From NCBI GenBank assembly GCA_963920525.1, contig OY986438.1, positions 137,077,022 through 137,141,021 on the forward strand: 64,000 nucleotides of DNA, read 5' to 3'. The DNA comes from Dichetophora obliterata. Taxonomy: Eukaryota; Arthropoda; Insecta; Diptera; Sciomyzidae. Below the pieces are notes generated by a model. It saw only the letters and a program-made list of their open reading frames with translations. It did not search any database and was not told where the DNA came from. Positions 1 to 12,177 of this stretch are shown here, in pieces. A program made the translations under genes and the position numbers. Numbering within the stretch: position 1 is the first letter of the stretch; every line of letters begins with the position of its first letter.

Positions 1-258
1 AAATAATAATTGTGCATTTAAGTTGTGTAAGTTTAATTCTTGCATTTTAACTTTGTTTAACTTATTTAGTTAATGCAGTGTTGTTGTTGTTTTTGCATGC
101 TTGCGGTGTTTTAGTTTCTTCTTTGTGCTGTGATTTGTTTATCTTCAGTGAGTGTTGTTGTTTGTTTTTTGTTTTCTACTAAACTGTGCACACACTGTCT
201 GAATAAAGTAACCCTGAAAGCACATTTTGCATCTGCTCATTTTTTTAAAAAATTAAAA

Positions 259-1186
259 ATGGATTATTTTTCTGCAGAAAATATCGTTGCTTGTTCTTTG
301 AACGAACTTTGCAAAAGCCAAAACATTCTAAACCCCATGTTCAGCTGTTCTGGTCCATGTGAGCAGATGTTTCATGCATCTTGTGCCGGTATATCCAAGT
401 CATGCCTTGACGACTTAAAATCTCAGCGATCAGGCCTTCGCTGGTACTGTGCTTCGTGTAGGGCACTTTCCCCAGATGAACTTTATTCAAAAATTAAGCT
501 TTTTGGGGAAAGTCTTAACTCATTAAACAACAATTTTCGAGAAATTGTAACATTTTTTAGTGAAGTTAGGGCCGCACCCAGTACCAGCGTCTATGATGAA
601 AATTCCATTTCGGAAAATATCCCGCTTTCTTTGTCACAGACTGTTTCTTCAGGGACACAAACAATTCTATCATCAGAAGACCACATTATCGCAAAAAAAA
701 AGAGAAAAAATAAAAAAAATAATAAGAAGCGAAAATCATCTAGATCTACTTCTCAGGCCAAGCAGCCCTCAGCACCGCTTTTGAACAGGAACACTCCAGT
801 TACTTCCTCGTCACCTTCTAACATTCCTTCTTTGACTAATAGTTCAGTTTTGACTCCTATTGAGCCTAGAAATCTATCAAGCTTAAGGGCAGTGTCGAGG
901 AAAAAAAAATGTATTTATTTCACGTCTTCAGCCCGACACAACTGTTGAAAATGTATTGACTTTTATCAAACATAATAAATTGTTGAGTCAAAATGCATTT
1001 TGTTCATGCAAAAAAATAGGTAATAAACCTTCCCATGCTTCCTTTATTCTCACAGTTCCAGCTGAAGAGTTTGCAACTGTTCTAAACTCTAATTTGTGGA
1101 CTGATAATATACTCGTTACAGAGTTTCAGCCTAAGAATAAGCCTAGAGGGACGACTCAAGCCGCTCGTCAATCCCAAAAAAACTGA
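259..1186 (+). pseudogene. ORF1 of CR1-like element, PHD-type zinc finger, frameshifted
   Basis: The first ATG is at 259. Residues about 10-70 hold a cysteine/histidine pattern resembling a PHD finger (FSCSGPCEQMFHASC, then WYCASC), which occurs in ORF1 of several insect CR1-group elements. A lysine-rich, probably nucleic-acid-binding stretch follows (KKKRKNKKNNKKRK). A run of nine A at 901-909 breaks the frame. The rest continues in another frame to the stop at 1186 and looks like a small RNA-binding C-terminal domain. In known elements ORF1 coats the element RNA. The product here would be truncated at 948. The identification as ORF1 is firm because ORF2 starts immediately downstream; the PHD assignment is by pattern only. 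Confidence 0.75.
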
Positions 1187-1188
1187 AT

Positions 1189-4052
1189 AGGTTATCCCTT
1201 TACTATCAAAATGTAAGGGGATTACGCTCTAAGACGCGAGACATATTTTTAATGTCTCAGAATTTCTCTGAGGATATTATCGCACTGACTGAAACTTGGT
1301 TAAACGGAAGCATTACTGACTTAGAATTGTTTGATAACAGTTTTGAAGTTTATAGAAGAGATAGACATGCTGACAATACTTCTGCTGTCGGTGGAGGTGT
1401 CTTATTAGCTGTAAGGAACTCCTTCGTTAGTTCCATTATTGTTATTCCCTGCTCTGCTAACATCGAACTTATATGCGTCAAGGTTGTACATTCCAATTCT
1501 AATGTATATCTAATTAATGCATACGTTCCTCCTAAGAGCAGTGTAGAAGTTTATGCAAGCCTTGCGGATTGCATAGAATACGTTATAAGCATAATTGACG
1601 TTAATGACGACATTTTATTGTTAGGTGATTTTAATCTGCCTGACTTGAAATGGGAATCTTCTGACGATGATACATATTTTTGTGCATCTAATTCGAAGAC
1701 TCGCCAAGAGCATATATTTGTTGATAATATATGTTCTGACTTACAACAAGTGAGTTGTATTTATAATAGTCGTGAAAGACTTCTTGACCTGGTCTTAACT
1801 ACAGATAGTAACAATGTGATTGTTGAGAGGGCCCCTCATGTTTTGACTGCTGTTGATGAATACCATCCACCATTGAGCATATGGTACAAATCAGACAGGG
1901 ATAATATAGTAAAGTCTAACTCAATAGATAAAGTTTATGAATTCAATTTTTAAAAAGCTGACTTTTTGAAGTTGAATCATTTACTTCAAAGTAAACTTCA
2001 TGTTATTTTAGAATATGTTAATAATAACACTCTTGATAATTCAATTAATTTTTTTTATATGGAAATCTTTGCTATGTTTTCTCTGTCCGTGCCATATAGC
2101 CTCAAATTTACGAAAAATTGTGCTTACCCCTGGTACACAAAGGAGTTAAAGATTCTTCGCAACAGCAGGAATAGGGCATGGAAAAAATATGTCTGTAGCT
2201 TAGACTTGAATGACCTAGAAATCTACAAGCGTTTGTTTCTGGATTTTGAAAATTGCTCAGCTACCTTATATCAAAATTATTTAGACAGTACTAAGCTGAG
2301 AATATTGTCTGATCCGAAGAAATTCTGGGGTTTCATAAACACCAAAAAAAAATCTGATGGATTCCCTTCATCATTTAAGACCTCTGACGGATTTACTGAC
2401 GATCCTGTCGTAATTTGTGGTCTATTTGCCAATCTCTTTAAAGAGTCATTTTGTTCAGACTCTTTTAATCCTGATGAAGAGTACTTTGAATATATGAACT
2501 CTACACCCAGGGTTTCGTTGGATTCTATATCCTTTACTTCAGAGGATATTTTAAAGTATATTGGGTTGATCGATGAGGATTTTAATGCTGGACCTGACGG
2601 AATTCCTGCCGCAGTGTTAACACGATGTGGTTCCGTTCTAAGTCAACCACTGTCCATGTTATTCAATAAATCAATTAGCGAAAGTATTTTTCCACTTTTT
2701 TGGAAAAAATCTTTTATAGGTCCTATCTATAAAAAAGGTTGTAAGAACGATATAAACAACTACAGGCCTATCGCGAAACTCTCGTCAATTCCAAAACTTT
2801 TTGAGCGCCTCGTGAATGATCGTGTGAAAATTCACTGTGGGAAGGTCATGACAACTCGTCAGCATGGATTTGTTACTGGCAAATCCACTGTGTCTAATCT
2901 CCTCGATTTTACAACGTTTTGCTTAAATTCATTTTATTCAGGTAACCAGGTCGACTGTATTTACACTGATTTTAGTAAAGCATTTGATAAACTGCCACAC
3001 AACTTAATTCTATTTAAACTAAAGTTAATGGGCTTTCCACAATTTTTTGTAAGCTGGATTCAATCGTATCTGACAGAGCGATCTTATCAAATACGATTTC
3101 GAGGCGTATTGTCAGCTGAATTTATTGCTGAATCAGGTGTTCCTCAAGGTAGCCACCTTGGTCCACTTCTGTTTATTTTAGCCATTAATGATGTAACCCA
3201 CATCATCAAACACTCTCATCTACTTATCTATGCAGATGACATGAAAATATACAGAACAATAGATGCTAAAGACAATTCAGATCTGCTCCAGTCTGATTTG
3301 AAATCCTTTGAAATTTGGTGTTCTAAAAACAATATGTTTCTAAATCCAGATAAATGCCAAACTATGACCTTTTCGCGAAAAAGGAATAATTTAATTTTTG
3401 ATTATAAGATAAAAGATACTGCATTAAGTCGTGTAGATGCTGTCAAAGATCTTGGTATATGCATGGATTCTAAGCTATCGTTTAACGTTCATATTGATTA
3501 CATTTGTAAAAAAGCATCTTCTATGCTCGGGTTTATGAAACGCTGGGCCAAAGAATTTAATAGTATGATCACAACTACAACGCTGTATTATGCAATTGTG
3601 CGACCTCACTTAGAGTATGCAAGTCAAGTTTGGTCCCCAAGTTATAATGTACATGTTGAACGTATAGAGAGAATCCAAAAACGTTTTGTTCGGTTTGCTC
3701 TAAGGGGCTTAAGTGCAACTGATACTTTAAACCTTCCTCCTTATGAGGATCGTTTAAAACTTTTAAAAATGCAATCTTTGAATGAGAGAAGGAAGTCTGC
3801 AGATATCGTCTATTTACACCAACTCATAACTGGTGTATTCGATTCACCAGAACTTCTAACTCTTATAAATTTTAACACTAACCGTAGAAGCAGTAGAAAT
3901 GCTAACAATTTAATTTACTTACCTTTAGTAGAACAAATTATATGGCTACTGCTCCTTTACATCGCATGAGTACCTTTGTTAACAACTGTAGCTTTTTTGA
4001 TGTTAACTTATCGAAAGGTCAACTCAAAAGTAGATTGAAAACTAATGTATGA
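1189..4052 (+). pseudogene. ORF2 endonuclease-reverse transcriptase of CR1-like element
   Basis: The frame opens beside the ORF1 stop with the endonuclease start LYYQNVRGLRSK, followed by ALTETWL and LLGDFNLPDL, typical of APE-type endonucleases that nick the target. The reverse transcriptase follows with DFSKAFDKLPH, GVPQGSHLGPLLF and the catalytic YADD (IYADDMKIY), then the C-terminal LEYASQVWSP region. A TAA at 1951-1953 interrupts the frame between the two domains. A one-base frameshift near 3928 sends the last 40 or so codons into another frame, where a natural-looking end reaches 4052. With these lesions it cannot make an intact protein. Clade assignment (CR1 group rather than Jockey proper) rests on the endonuclease start and the PHD-like ORF1. 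Confidence 0.85.
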
Positions 4053-4175
4053 TTAGATCTATGTAAACGCATGGTTAGTTGTTATGTCTTGTGTTGTCCC
4101 TGAGCCCAACCCATATTATGGTGGGTAAATTTTTCTCACTTTGGATTGTTTTGGACCGCTCTTATCGATATCATT

Positions 4176-4500
4176 GGGGCTATTCACGGTTTGAGCGTAC
4201 TTTTAACAAATCGTATTTATAGCATTTGTTATTGTTCGAATTGTGAGCACCTCGCCATGTGACTGTCGTATAAAAAGACTGTGCAACTCTATGATGTATG
4301 TGATTATGCGGCTGTAGACAGAGCATAAAAATACGAGGTACAAAGAGCACGTCCAAGGGCTGCTTTTATTTACGCGTGCCTGCGTATTTGCATTTGTATG
4401 CAAAACAACAGCAAAGCAAAATGCGCTTTCGTAAATTGGCGTACAAATAGCGGATCGAACAAATGGCAGACCAGCGTATTCGAACTGTGAATGGCCTTAT
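4176..4500. mobile_element. Small inverted-repeat element (MITE)
   Basis: The left end GGGGCTATTCACGGTTTGAG and the inverse of the right end (CGAACTGTGAATGGCC) match with a few transitions over about 20 bp. Looser subterminal similarity runs further in (CAAATCG, TTCGAA). The interior has no credible coding sequence. It abuts the 3' end of the CR1-like element. I could not fix a target-site duplication, so the superfamily is open. Confidence 0.55.
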
Positions 4501-4591
4501 TGAGATGTTTTAATGTTATTTGGGCTGGTTCTTAAGATGATCCAATGCGGAGAAAGTGCGAAAAAGCTGTAGTAGCTGAACTCTATTGTTA

Positions 4592-5320
4592 TTGCATGTA
4601 AAAAAAAAATAAAAAATAAAAAAATAAAATAAAATAGCAATACTTTGTCTTTTTTAAACTTATAAATAAGTCAAATCCTTTCCTATAGCGACCATTATTA
4701 ATGGAGTCATCCTTATTAATTAATAGAAAGCCATATTTTTCTTTCCAACATATTGAACATAACTCGTGAAATGTATTAAAAGACATATCAGACCCAACAT
4801 GATCATTATAAATGTATTTAATATTAATTTCGTCTTGTTTAAACATTATAATAATATTAGCATTATCACGAATCAGGTGTTTTGGGATACGTGTGTAAGT
4901 TTGTCATAAGTAAAAACTATCAACGTCTTTATGACGCCCCATGCAGAAGTATGATCGCATATGATTTTGTTTCTCGCAAGCTACATCATCGAATATAAAT
5001 ATTGAGTTTGGTTGTGCTTCGTTTGGAAATATGATGTCATCATTATTGGAAAATGTTAAAAATTTTATCTCCTTAATAGGTTTTATTAGCCGCTCCAAGT
5101 ATTTATATTTAGGCTGCTCTGCCGACTTTGAGTATAAGTAAATATTTTTAAATTTCAGTCCATTAGGACTTTCAATAAGACTTATCATTACATTAGTTTT
5201 TCCACAATTTGAAGGTCCAACAATAAGTCCGCGAATAGAGTTCGGTAGCAATGAACTGTGTCGTATTCCATTTGATGTATTTAACTTTGAATCAATATCC
5301 TTTACGGTAATCGATTTATG
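4592..5320 (-). pseudogene. A32-like packaging ATPase, broken by one stop codon
   Basis: Read on the - strand from 5320, the frame shows a P-loop (GPSNCGKT) followed about 65 residues later by a Walker B strand (IFIFDDV). This is the layout of the poxvirus A32-type (FtsK/HerA-like) DNA-packaging ATPases carried by Maverick/Polinton elements and related large DNA viruses. A TGA at 4904-4906 interrupts the frame, after which similarity resumes in the same frame to about 4650. No ATG is in frame before the upstream TAA at 5321-5323, so the 5' end is missing or lay in another exon. No capsid, protease, polymerase B or integrase gene lies beside it, so this is an isolated relic of a virus-like element. 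The end past about 4650 is low complexity and probably not original. Confidence 0.7.
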
Positions 5321-5386
5321 TTATTTTAAGAATCGCATTATGAAAACTACTAAATGATAGCATATATAAACAGGGTATTTTATGGG

Positions 5387-5512
5387 TGATACTGATACTG
5401 ATACTGCTGCAGCTACAAATACTGATAGTGCTGCAGCTACTGCTACTGTTACTGCTACAGCTACTGCTACTGCTACTGATACTGATACTGCTACTGCTAC
5501 TAGAGATGGACA
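5387..5512. repeat. GATACT/GCTACT hexamer-trimer microsatellite
   Basis: Imperfect tandem GATACT, GCTACT and GCTACA units fill this stretch. A serine/isoleucine-only reading frame on the - strand is a by-product of the repeat. Confidence 0.85.
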
Positions 5513-5520
5513 AAAAATAA

Positions 5521-5685
5521 CTTCAAGCTAGTACAAAACCACCTTTGATTTGTTGTACAACAACCCAAATAGATTCTCATTCTCTCTTAGAACATAAAAT
5601 AAAATGCTTGCAAAGAAGTGCCATAACATCAAAAGAACTTCAGATAAGTACAAAACCAGTTCTGATTTGTTGTACAACAACCAGC
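5521..5685. repeat. Pair of ~45-bp direct repeats
   Basis: Two copies of a segment containing AGTACAAAACCA and GATTTGTTGTACAACAACC lie about 117 bp apart (near 5530 and 5647). They may be the remains of a tandem array. There is no coding potential. Confidence 0.7.
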
Positions 5686-6184
5686 AGAGAGCTAGTTATT
5701 ATTACTAAAATTTTATAAATAGAACTGCGCTACTTCTTTCATTTTAGAATAAAGATCTTTTTTAAGCTTCAAGAAATTGCTGCCGGTGTTTGGTGCCAAG
5801 ATCAATATCTATATGATAAGTTATCTGTCGCTAAAGATTCTCTCCGATTGATACTTTGTTTTTCACTTTTGTTAAATCGCATTTAATTCAATTTCGCTCC
5901 CAATTTAATTTTATATTTTTCTCAATAAAGCCAATATTTTAAAAAAAATAAATTTTATTTATCATTTACATAAACGAAAAAGGCCCCCCTGATTAAAATC
6001 CTGGCTACGCCCTTGGGTGGGAATATTATATTTCAGTTGACTTGATGGTATTTAAAACTTTTTAATTTAAAATTTTTAATATTAAAAAAAAAACATTTAA
6101 TTATTAAACTTATGAAACTGCGAAAAAGCTTCGCTTCTCTCGTATGTTCAACGACGCATCTTTTGTTATTCATCATGTGTTATT

Positions 6185-6360
6185 TCATAATGAAATATAC
6201 CACAAGTTTTGGGACTTATTTCATTTTCCGATTTGAGTGTTATTTCATTCTATTTGGGCATTCTTTAATTTTTTTGGTTGGGACTTATTTCATTTTCATT
6301 GGGACTTATTTCATTGGGTGTTATTTTAGTGGGTGTTATTTCATTGGGGGCTATTTCGTG
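6185..6360 (+). repeat. Degenerate minisatellite, unit GGGACTTATTTCATT
   Basis: Spaced copies of GGGACTTATTTCATT and GGGTGTTATTTCATT become contiguous from about 6284. The overlapping frames rich in Tyr, Phe and Gly are products of the repeat. Confidence 0.7.
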
Positions 6361-6674
6361 GTGCCGTTACTTCAATTCAAAACAACAAATCTGTTATGGT
6401 TGTTATCTCATTAACAAAGAGCTTACTAACCGTCTCATGTTGTCAATCGAAAACGCAAACCAATGTCAAGCAAGACATCCCAGTAGTCCAAGTATGAAGG
6501 AGATCTTGAATGAATCATGCACGATTTTTCTTCCTCTTTGACGAAACATGCTGATTTGTTTATACATGTCATTGACAAAAATCTCAAACAAAAGTTCCAA
6601 ATTCGTGCACTGTTTTAAATCTTTCTGTTTTCGATGAACGAAAATAAGATAGATTTGTTAAAGAATTATTTTGT

Positions 6675-8420
6675 CATGCGTGTATAATCCTTATAAGTGT
6701 TTCTCTGTTAATCCTCTGTTTTCTGCTTTAACAAGCAATATTCTTGATTATGACTTCATAATGTTGTGTGGAGATTTCAACATCAATAATATTTCCAATG
6801 AAACTAGTAAGTTTTTACTGTATGATAACTTATCGATAGTAGGGCTATCAGTTGTAAATGATACTGTACCCACGCGGTACTGCAATACTTTCACTCCTAG
6901 TCTACTTTATTATTTTATTGTTTCTGATGTTTCTTAACTAGCAACTACTTTCTCTATTCGATCAACTCTATTCGACCACGACTTAATCTTTTGTTCGTTA
7001 AATGTTAATTTGTCTCGTAATGCAATTTCTAATAATTTTTCTTTCCGTGATTTCAAAAATATTAACTATCAGTCCCTGTTCCTCGATGTGTCAATGTTAT
7101 CTTTCAATGAATGTTGGCTTCATCATAATATAGACAATAAGCTTAGATCTCTTTTAACACCGATTACATATCTTTTTGACAAACATGTACCACTACGTAT
7201 GACAACCGTGAAAAATGTCTCTGGTCCCTGGTTCATCCAATACGTGTCAAATAGCATTAAAAAAAAGAAACAATTGACAGAAAATATGGCAAATCAGACA
7301 ATCTCCTGAAAACTGGGAATCTTTTCGCTTGGTTCTGTTAGTAAGACAGGCCAAAACACGATTTTTTTCTGAGAAACTAGATTTATCCCTTAATTCGAAA
7401 ACGTTGTGGAACAACATAAAAAGTCTTGGGTTATGTAATAAAAATCGTAATGAATGCAATGAAGATCCTGAGATTCTAAATAATTTTTTGTTGACATTTT
7501 TTCTACCTCCAATGATACCTCTACGCTTTCCTGTGACAACCTGACTTTACCACAGTCTTTTAAGTTTGAAACGGTTAGTGAAATTGATGTTAGAAACCGT
7601 GTTATGCAGATAAAATCAAATGCAGTTGCAGAAGGTGGCATTCCTATCAAATTCTTTAAACTTTTACTACCTCACATAATAACTTCTCTTACGCACATTA
7701 TAGATAATTGCTTTATAACATCCTCCTTTCCCGACATGTGGAAAATTGCCATCGTTACACTTATAGCTAAAAAGCAAAAACCATCTGATGCGAATGATTA
7801 TAGGCCTATAAGTATACTGTCACCATTGTCAAAGGTATGTGAACAATTTATGGCTCAACAAGTTAGCAAATATCTTTCTGAGAAAAACAGCTATCCCGCT
7901 ATCAGTCTGGTTTTAGGGCAGGGCATGGGTGTGCCTCAGCGGAAGTAAAGGTTATTGATGATATTCGACCCGAATATGATGCCGGCTCTATGACTTTACT
8001 CTGCTTACTTGATTTTTCCAAGGCCTTTGATAAAGTAAATCATAGCTATTTGTGTCAAAAGCTTAGGTATCTTTTTGGGTTCTGTGATAGTGCTGTTAAT
8101 CTAATGTCTAGTTATTTGTGTAATAGAATGCAAAGAGTTAATGTTAGTCAGGTATCCTCGTCATACAAATTAGTAGTAAGTGGTGTTCCACAAGGCTCTA
8201 TACTAGGTCCTCTGTTATTTTCAATTTTTATAAACGACATCTTTATTGTATGCCGGAATGATCAAATCGTATGTTCTTCCTATATGTAAAAGTAAAACTT
8301 GTGTCGTTGATGTCCCTGATCTGTTTATTGGCAATAGCAAATTGACTGTGGTGTCGAAAGTAGGAAACCTAGGTTTCTACATTAATTCTTCTTTGTCCTG
8401 TGTAGACCATGTTATGTAAT
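6675..8420 (+). pseudogene. Decayed CR1-like ORF2 with internal deletion
   Basis: A scatter of frames rebuilds the order of a CR1-group ORF2: endonuclease (IMLCGDFNIN, 6755-6790), the linker ending in KHVPLR (about 7180), then reverse transcriptase with IKSNAVAEGGIPIKFFK, DYRPISILSPLSK, LDFSKAFDKVNH and GVPQGSILGPLLFS. After INDIF near 8250 the frame jumps directly to a thumb-region stretch (KVGNLGFYINSSLSCVDH), so the segment with the YADD active site has been deleted. The 5' endonuclease start and the 3' end are missing too. It resembles the fragment at 44985-46125 and the open element at 16131-19893 more than the copy at the window start. Confidence 0.8.
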
Positions 8421-11030
8421 GGTTTCCTGCTTGAAACAGTATTCACTTTTATTGGTGTTGGTTTGCGGTTATAAGCAAAGGACACCGGACTGTATTTTAG
8501 ACCCAAGCATGACTCAAAATTCAACAAAACCATTCAAGACTCTTTTCGCGATCCATAGTGGCATAGCGGGTGCACGTACTGGCAAAGGCTATGACTCATC
8601 GGCGTTGGGGGTGAGTTTTTGCTATCCTACTATGGAAGTCTTGAAACAAAAAAACTACGTGCAAGCGGAAATTTTACTTAATACATAGAATTGAAAAATA
8701 AAATAATTTAAAGGAACCAAACAATAAATAAAATTAACTGGAACTAGCTGAAACTAGAGTAAAATTTAAAATTCAAATCTTAACCCATCTTAACTGTTTT
8801 GGAATCAGATGTTATGATTCCTGGTTTACCTGCCCAGCCATGGTTTTCAATCTGTTAATCATAATTTTTTTTTATTGAAAACCCCACTAATAATAACGAT
8901 GCCCCGCGTTAGGTCATGTAAAACAAATTTACACCATCATATTCATTCCTACACCTAACTAAATCTATGCTAAAAAAAACATTTTTTTTTTGTTGATAAC
9001 TAAAGTACAAGAGTATTGTTTTATTCACATTAATATTGAATTATTAATTTTAAAGCAGAATTTAATTTAGTTTAAAATATAGTTGTTTTTATTCAATAGT
9101 AATTATATTTACGAATATATTTTCTTCTAAATTTCAATAAGAATTTATACTACATTGGGCTTAAAAAATATTTTTTCTACATTTTATTTAGTTTACACAA
9201 TTGTTACAAGTTGATTGTAAATAAACAGTGTGTTAGAAAAAAAAATCTACCAGAAGGGACAACATGAATAAAGTGAAATAGAAAAGTCAACGACCTTTGT
9301 CCGCTTTAAATATGAAAGGAACACATGAGATTTGAAATCAAGATAATTTACGAAAAATTTGTGCTGTTTATATGGTCTTTCTTTTTTTTCATAATGAAAA
9401 ACAAAGCTATATATATCTATTTCACTTTTGCTCAATTTAGTAACAGGTGATCGTCAAACAATCAATTCATTGTTAGAGGAACAATGGAAATGAAACACGG
9501 GGTATAGAATTTTTTCTTAGTTTTGTATTATTTTGTTTTCCGAATACAAAAGAGTTTTTATGGGAACGCGATGTAACTGAAACATAATTGAGCATAAGTA
9601 TTGAATGTAATTGTATAGAATGCGGTAAAAACGAAACACTTTTTATATTAATACGATATGAGCGCAATACTTGAAAGACCATTATTAAGTAGTTCCTTGA
9701 GAATGGGTGAACCAACTATATTAATGCATATATTTCTTTATATATTTGTTTCGTTTTTTTTTTCGAAAAGGTAAATAAATTAGCAGCAAGCTTTTATTTC
9801 CTGCTAGCTGGTATTTTATTGCTATTGCTGTGGTTTATTATAAGCTACCGATCGTAAATTTTTCTTATTCTTCGTCTATTTTTATTTTTTTTTATTTGCC
9901 GATTAATGAAGCATTATGATTAAAAATAACCTTTAATATCAATTTGTACTAGATATGTTAGATTATGTTGTTAAATTAAATATACTCATTAACTTTATTA
10001 TTACATATATAATTTAAATAAAATATCAAAAAGAAAAGACACTTACTTAGACATCCGAGCTGCAGGCCTGAGTCGATGCTGAGTGAAGAGCTGAATTTGG
10101 GGCTAAAGATAATGTATTAAATTATATATTTAGCTTAATCTTACGCAAAAGCGGCTTGACTTTTCGGTATTTTGTTTTTTTTTTATTTCTATATATTTCT
10201 ATATAGATGAAAGATAAGGAATTTCTGTGGCCCTGTGGCTGACAGAATAAATAAGCCAATAATAAGGTCCTGATCCCCTACAAAATATTATGTGTTAGCA
10301 CAAATTCTAGCAAAATTGATTTTTTTTTTGGGTTAAAATTAAAATTTACCTTAATAAAGTAAGGGGATCGTAGCCGGCTACACCAATTTTTAGAGTTTTC
10401 CTTGATTTCTGATGTCCTTAAAATTTTGGTTTCTTTCTTTAAAAGAATTCCAAAATATAACTTGGTATTAAACAGGAATTTAAAAAGGTGTCTTTACGCT
10501 TTGGAGTGTCGATCAAAATGGCCGAGAAATTTCATAATTAATATGAGTAAACCTGCTTCTTTGCTATTTGGTTTTATCCTCGTGTATTTTGGGACATATG
10601 AAGGTGTTTTCGAACTATTTATTGGGTTTAAGCAAAAGGCTAGAGGAGGATCACTATAACAGGTTGTTTTATGATCAAACATTGGAGACTTCAAATGAAA
10701 CTATTATAAACCTTTATAAATGAAGTAAAACACTCAAATATAAAAAGTGACCAGATTGTCAAAACAATAAAAAAAATTTGTAAATTTATTTTTCTTTTTA
10801 TCAAGAAATTTCAAGGTATATAAAATAAATATTCAAAGAAATTTCGTATCAATTACAGTTAATAGTGTAGTCCAAAAAGTTTATTATGTCCTACGAAACT
10901 TAAGAATGTCTGCTAGTGTGTCACTCCTACTGAAATTAAACTTAGAATAGTCATACAGCTAATTTTACTAATCATTTCTTATTCAGACATAGTTTATAGT
11001 AAACTTGGCGCATCTTTCAAGTTAAAAATT
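8421..11030. other. AT-rich spacer without recognisable genes
   Basis: Only short random frames and A/T runs are seen. On the - strand a stretch near 10053-10106 is bounded by an acceptor-like CTTTAG and a donor-like GTAAGTG and could be a small exon, but nothing supports it further. Confidence 0.5.
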
Positions 11031-11290
11031 GATCTCCGAAAATACCATCGTTTTTCTCGTTTCCGAAATGCAATACTTGGATGCGACATAACTGCTTACC
11101 TAAATGCTAGAAACTGTATTAACCTGCACAAACTAATCCATGGGAAAACTCCTTGCTATCTGCACGAAAAACTTCAGTTTTGTATGTCAAGTAGAAGTCA
11201 TGTTCTGATAGTTCCGAGGCAGAACTCATTAAACTCTTCCCACCTGTTTTTCATTAACGCCATTAGGTTGTGGAATGATTTGCCACGATG
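11031..11290 (+). pseudogene. C-terminal end of CR1-like reverse transcriptase (5'-truncated copy)
   Basis: One open stretch reads like the last 85 codons of a CR1-like ORF2. It includes CINLHKLIHGKTPCYLHEKL and ends in INAIRLWNDLP, the conserved end motif also present in the open copy at 19430-19450 (SIRLWNSLP). Everything upstream is missing, a normal consequence of incomplete target-primed reverse transcription. The T-rich 3' untranslated stretch runs on to 11613 and the AAAT tail follows. Confidence 0.75.
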
Positions 11291-11612
11291 GCTTAGGTAG
11301 GCCACTGGGAGAGGTCCTTTTAGGCAATCTATCTTTTCATTTTTCTCTACTCAATAACTTTTCACTTCCTTACTTCTCTATGTTTTCTATTCTTTATCTA
11401 TTATTTGTATCAGAAACTTTTTTCAATCTTAACTTAACTTTAATTCTTTTTATTTTTTATATTCTTTAAAATAAAAAAATAACATAAAGCCAATATTGTC
11501 TAAAAATTAAGGTCATTATATTGGATTCTGTTTTAAACAGTTTTTATTGTTCTTCATTTTTAATTTTTAACTTAAATTTAAAATTTTTAGCTCTTATTGT
11601 ACTTATGATTAC

Positions 11613-11901
<289 letters not shown>

Positions 11902-12027
11902 GTTTTTGTGCAATATAATCGACAAATGTAATTCGCGCAGAAAATTTCTTTAAGAAATCATCATGACATATTCGTGCACGATGCCTTGGACTGCAGGGAT
12001 GAGAAGCAATAGAATTTCGGATAACCT

Positions 12028-12177
12028 TATGGTATATTCACACTGAGAGCTGAATGCACATTTACGATATCCGCATTTACGAACGGCCCTTTACTCGTTG
12101 TAGGCGTAACAGGGACAAATATATAGAGTAAATGCTTTAAGTGCGCATTTGTGCGCTCTCAGTGTGAATGTAGCATA
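12028..12177. mobile_element. 150-bp foldback MITE
   Basis: TATGGTATATTCACACTGAG at the left matches the inverse of the right end (TATGCTACATTCACACTGAG) with two differences, and pairing continues inward. It is too short to code. No certain target duplication was found. Confidence 0.75.

Larger units (their letters stand above)
1..4130 (+). mobile_element. CR1-group non-LTR retrotransposon, nearly full length
   Basis: Two overlapping-type reading frames (ORF1 at 259-1186, ORF2 at 1189-4052) follow a 5' leader, which is the layout of CR1/Jockey-like non-LTR elements. ORF2 has an endonuclease followed by a reverse transcriptase and no RNase H. The body carries only three visible lesions: an A-run frameshift in ORF1, one in-frame stop in ORF2, and one frameshift near the end of ORF2. 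It is therefore a fairly young but dead copy. The 5' end may lie outside the window. The 3' end is somewhere between 4053 and about 4170; I see no poly-A tail there. Confidence 0.85.

Noticed and set aside
4592..5320. A complete Maverick/Polinton element
   Set aside because: No polymerase B, integrase, capsid or protease genes and no long terminal repeats were found around the ATPase.
8419..8688. An 89-codon frame directly after the decayed LINE
   Set aside because: It begins inside the LINE remnant, has no recognisable domain, and its composition is that of random AT-rich DNA.
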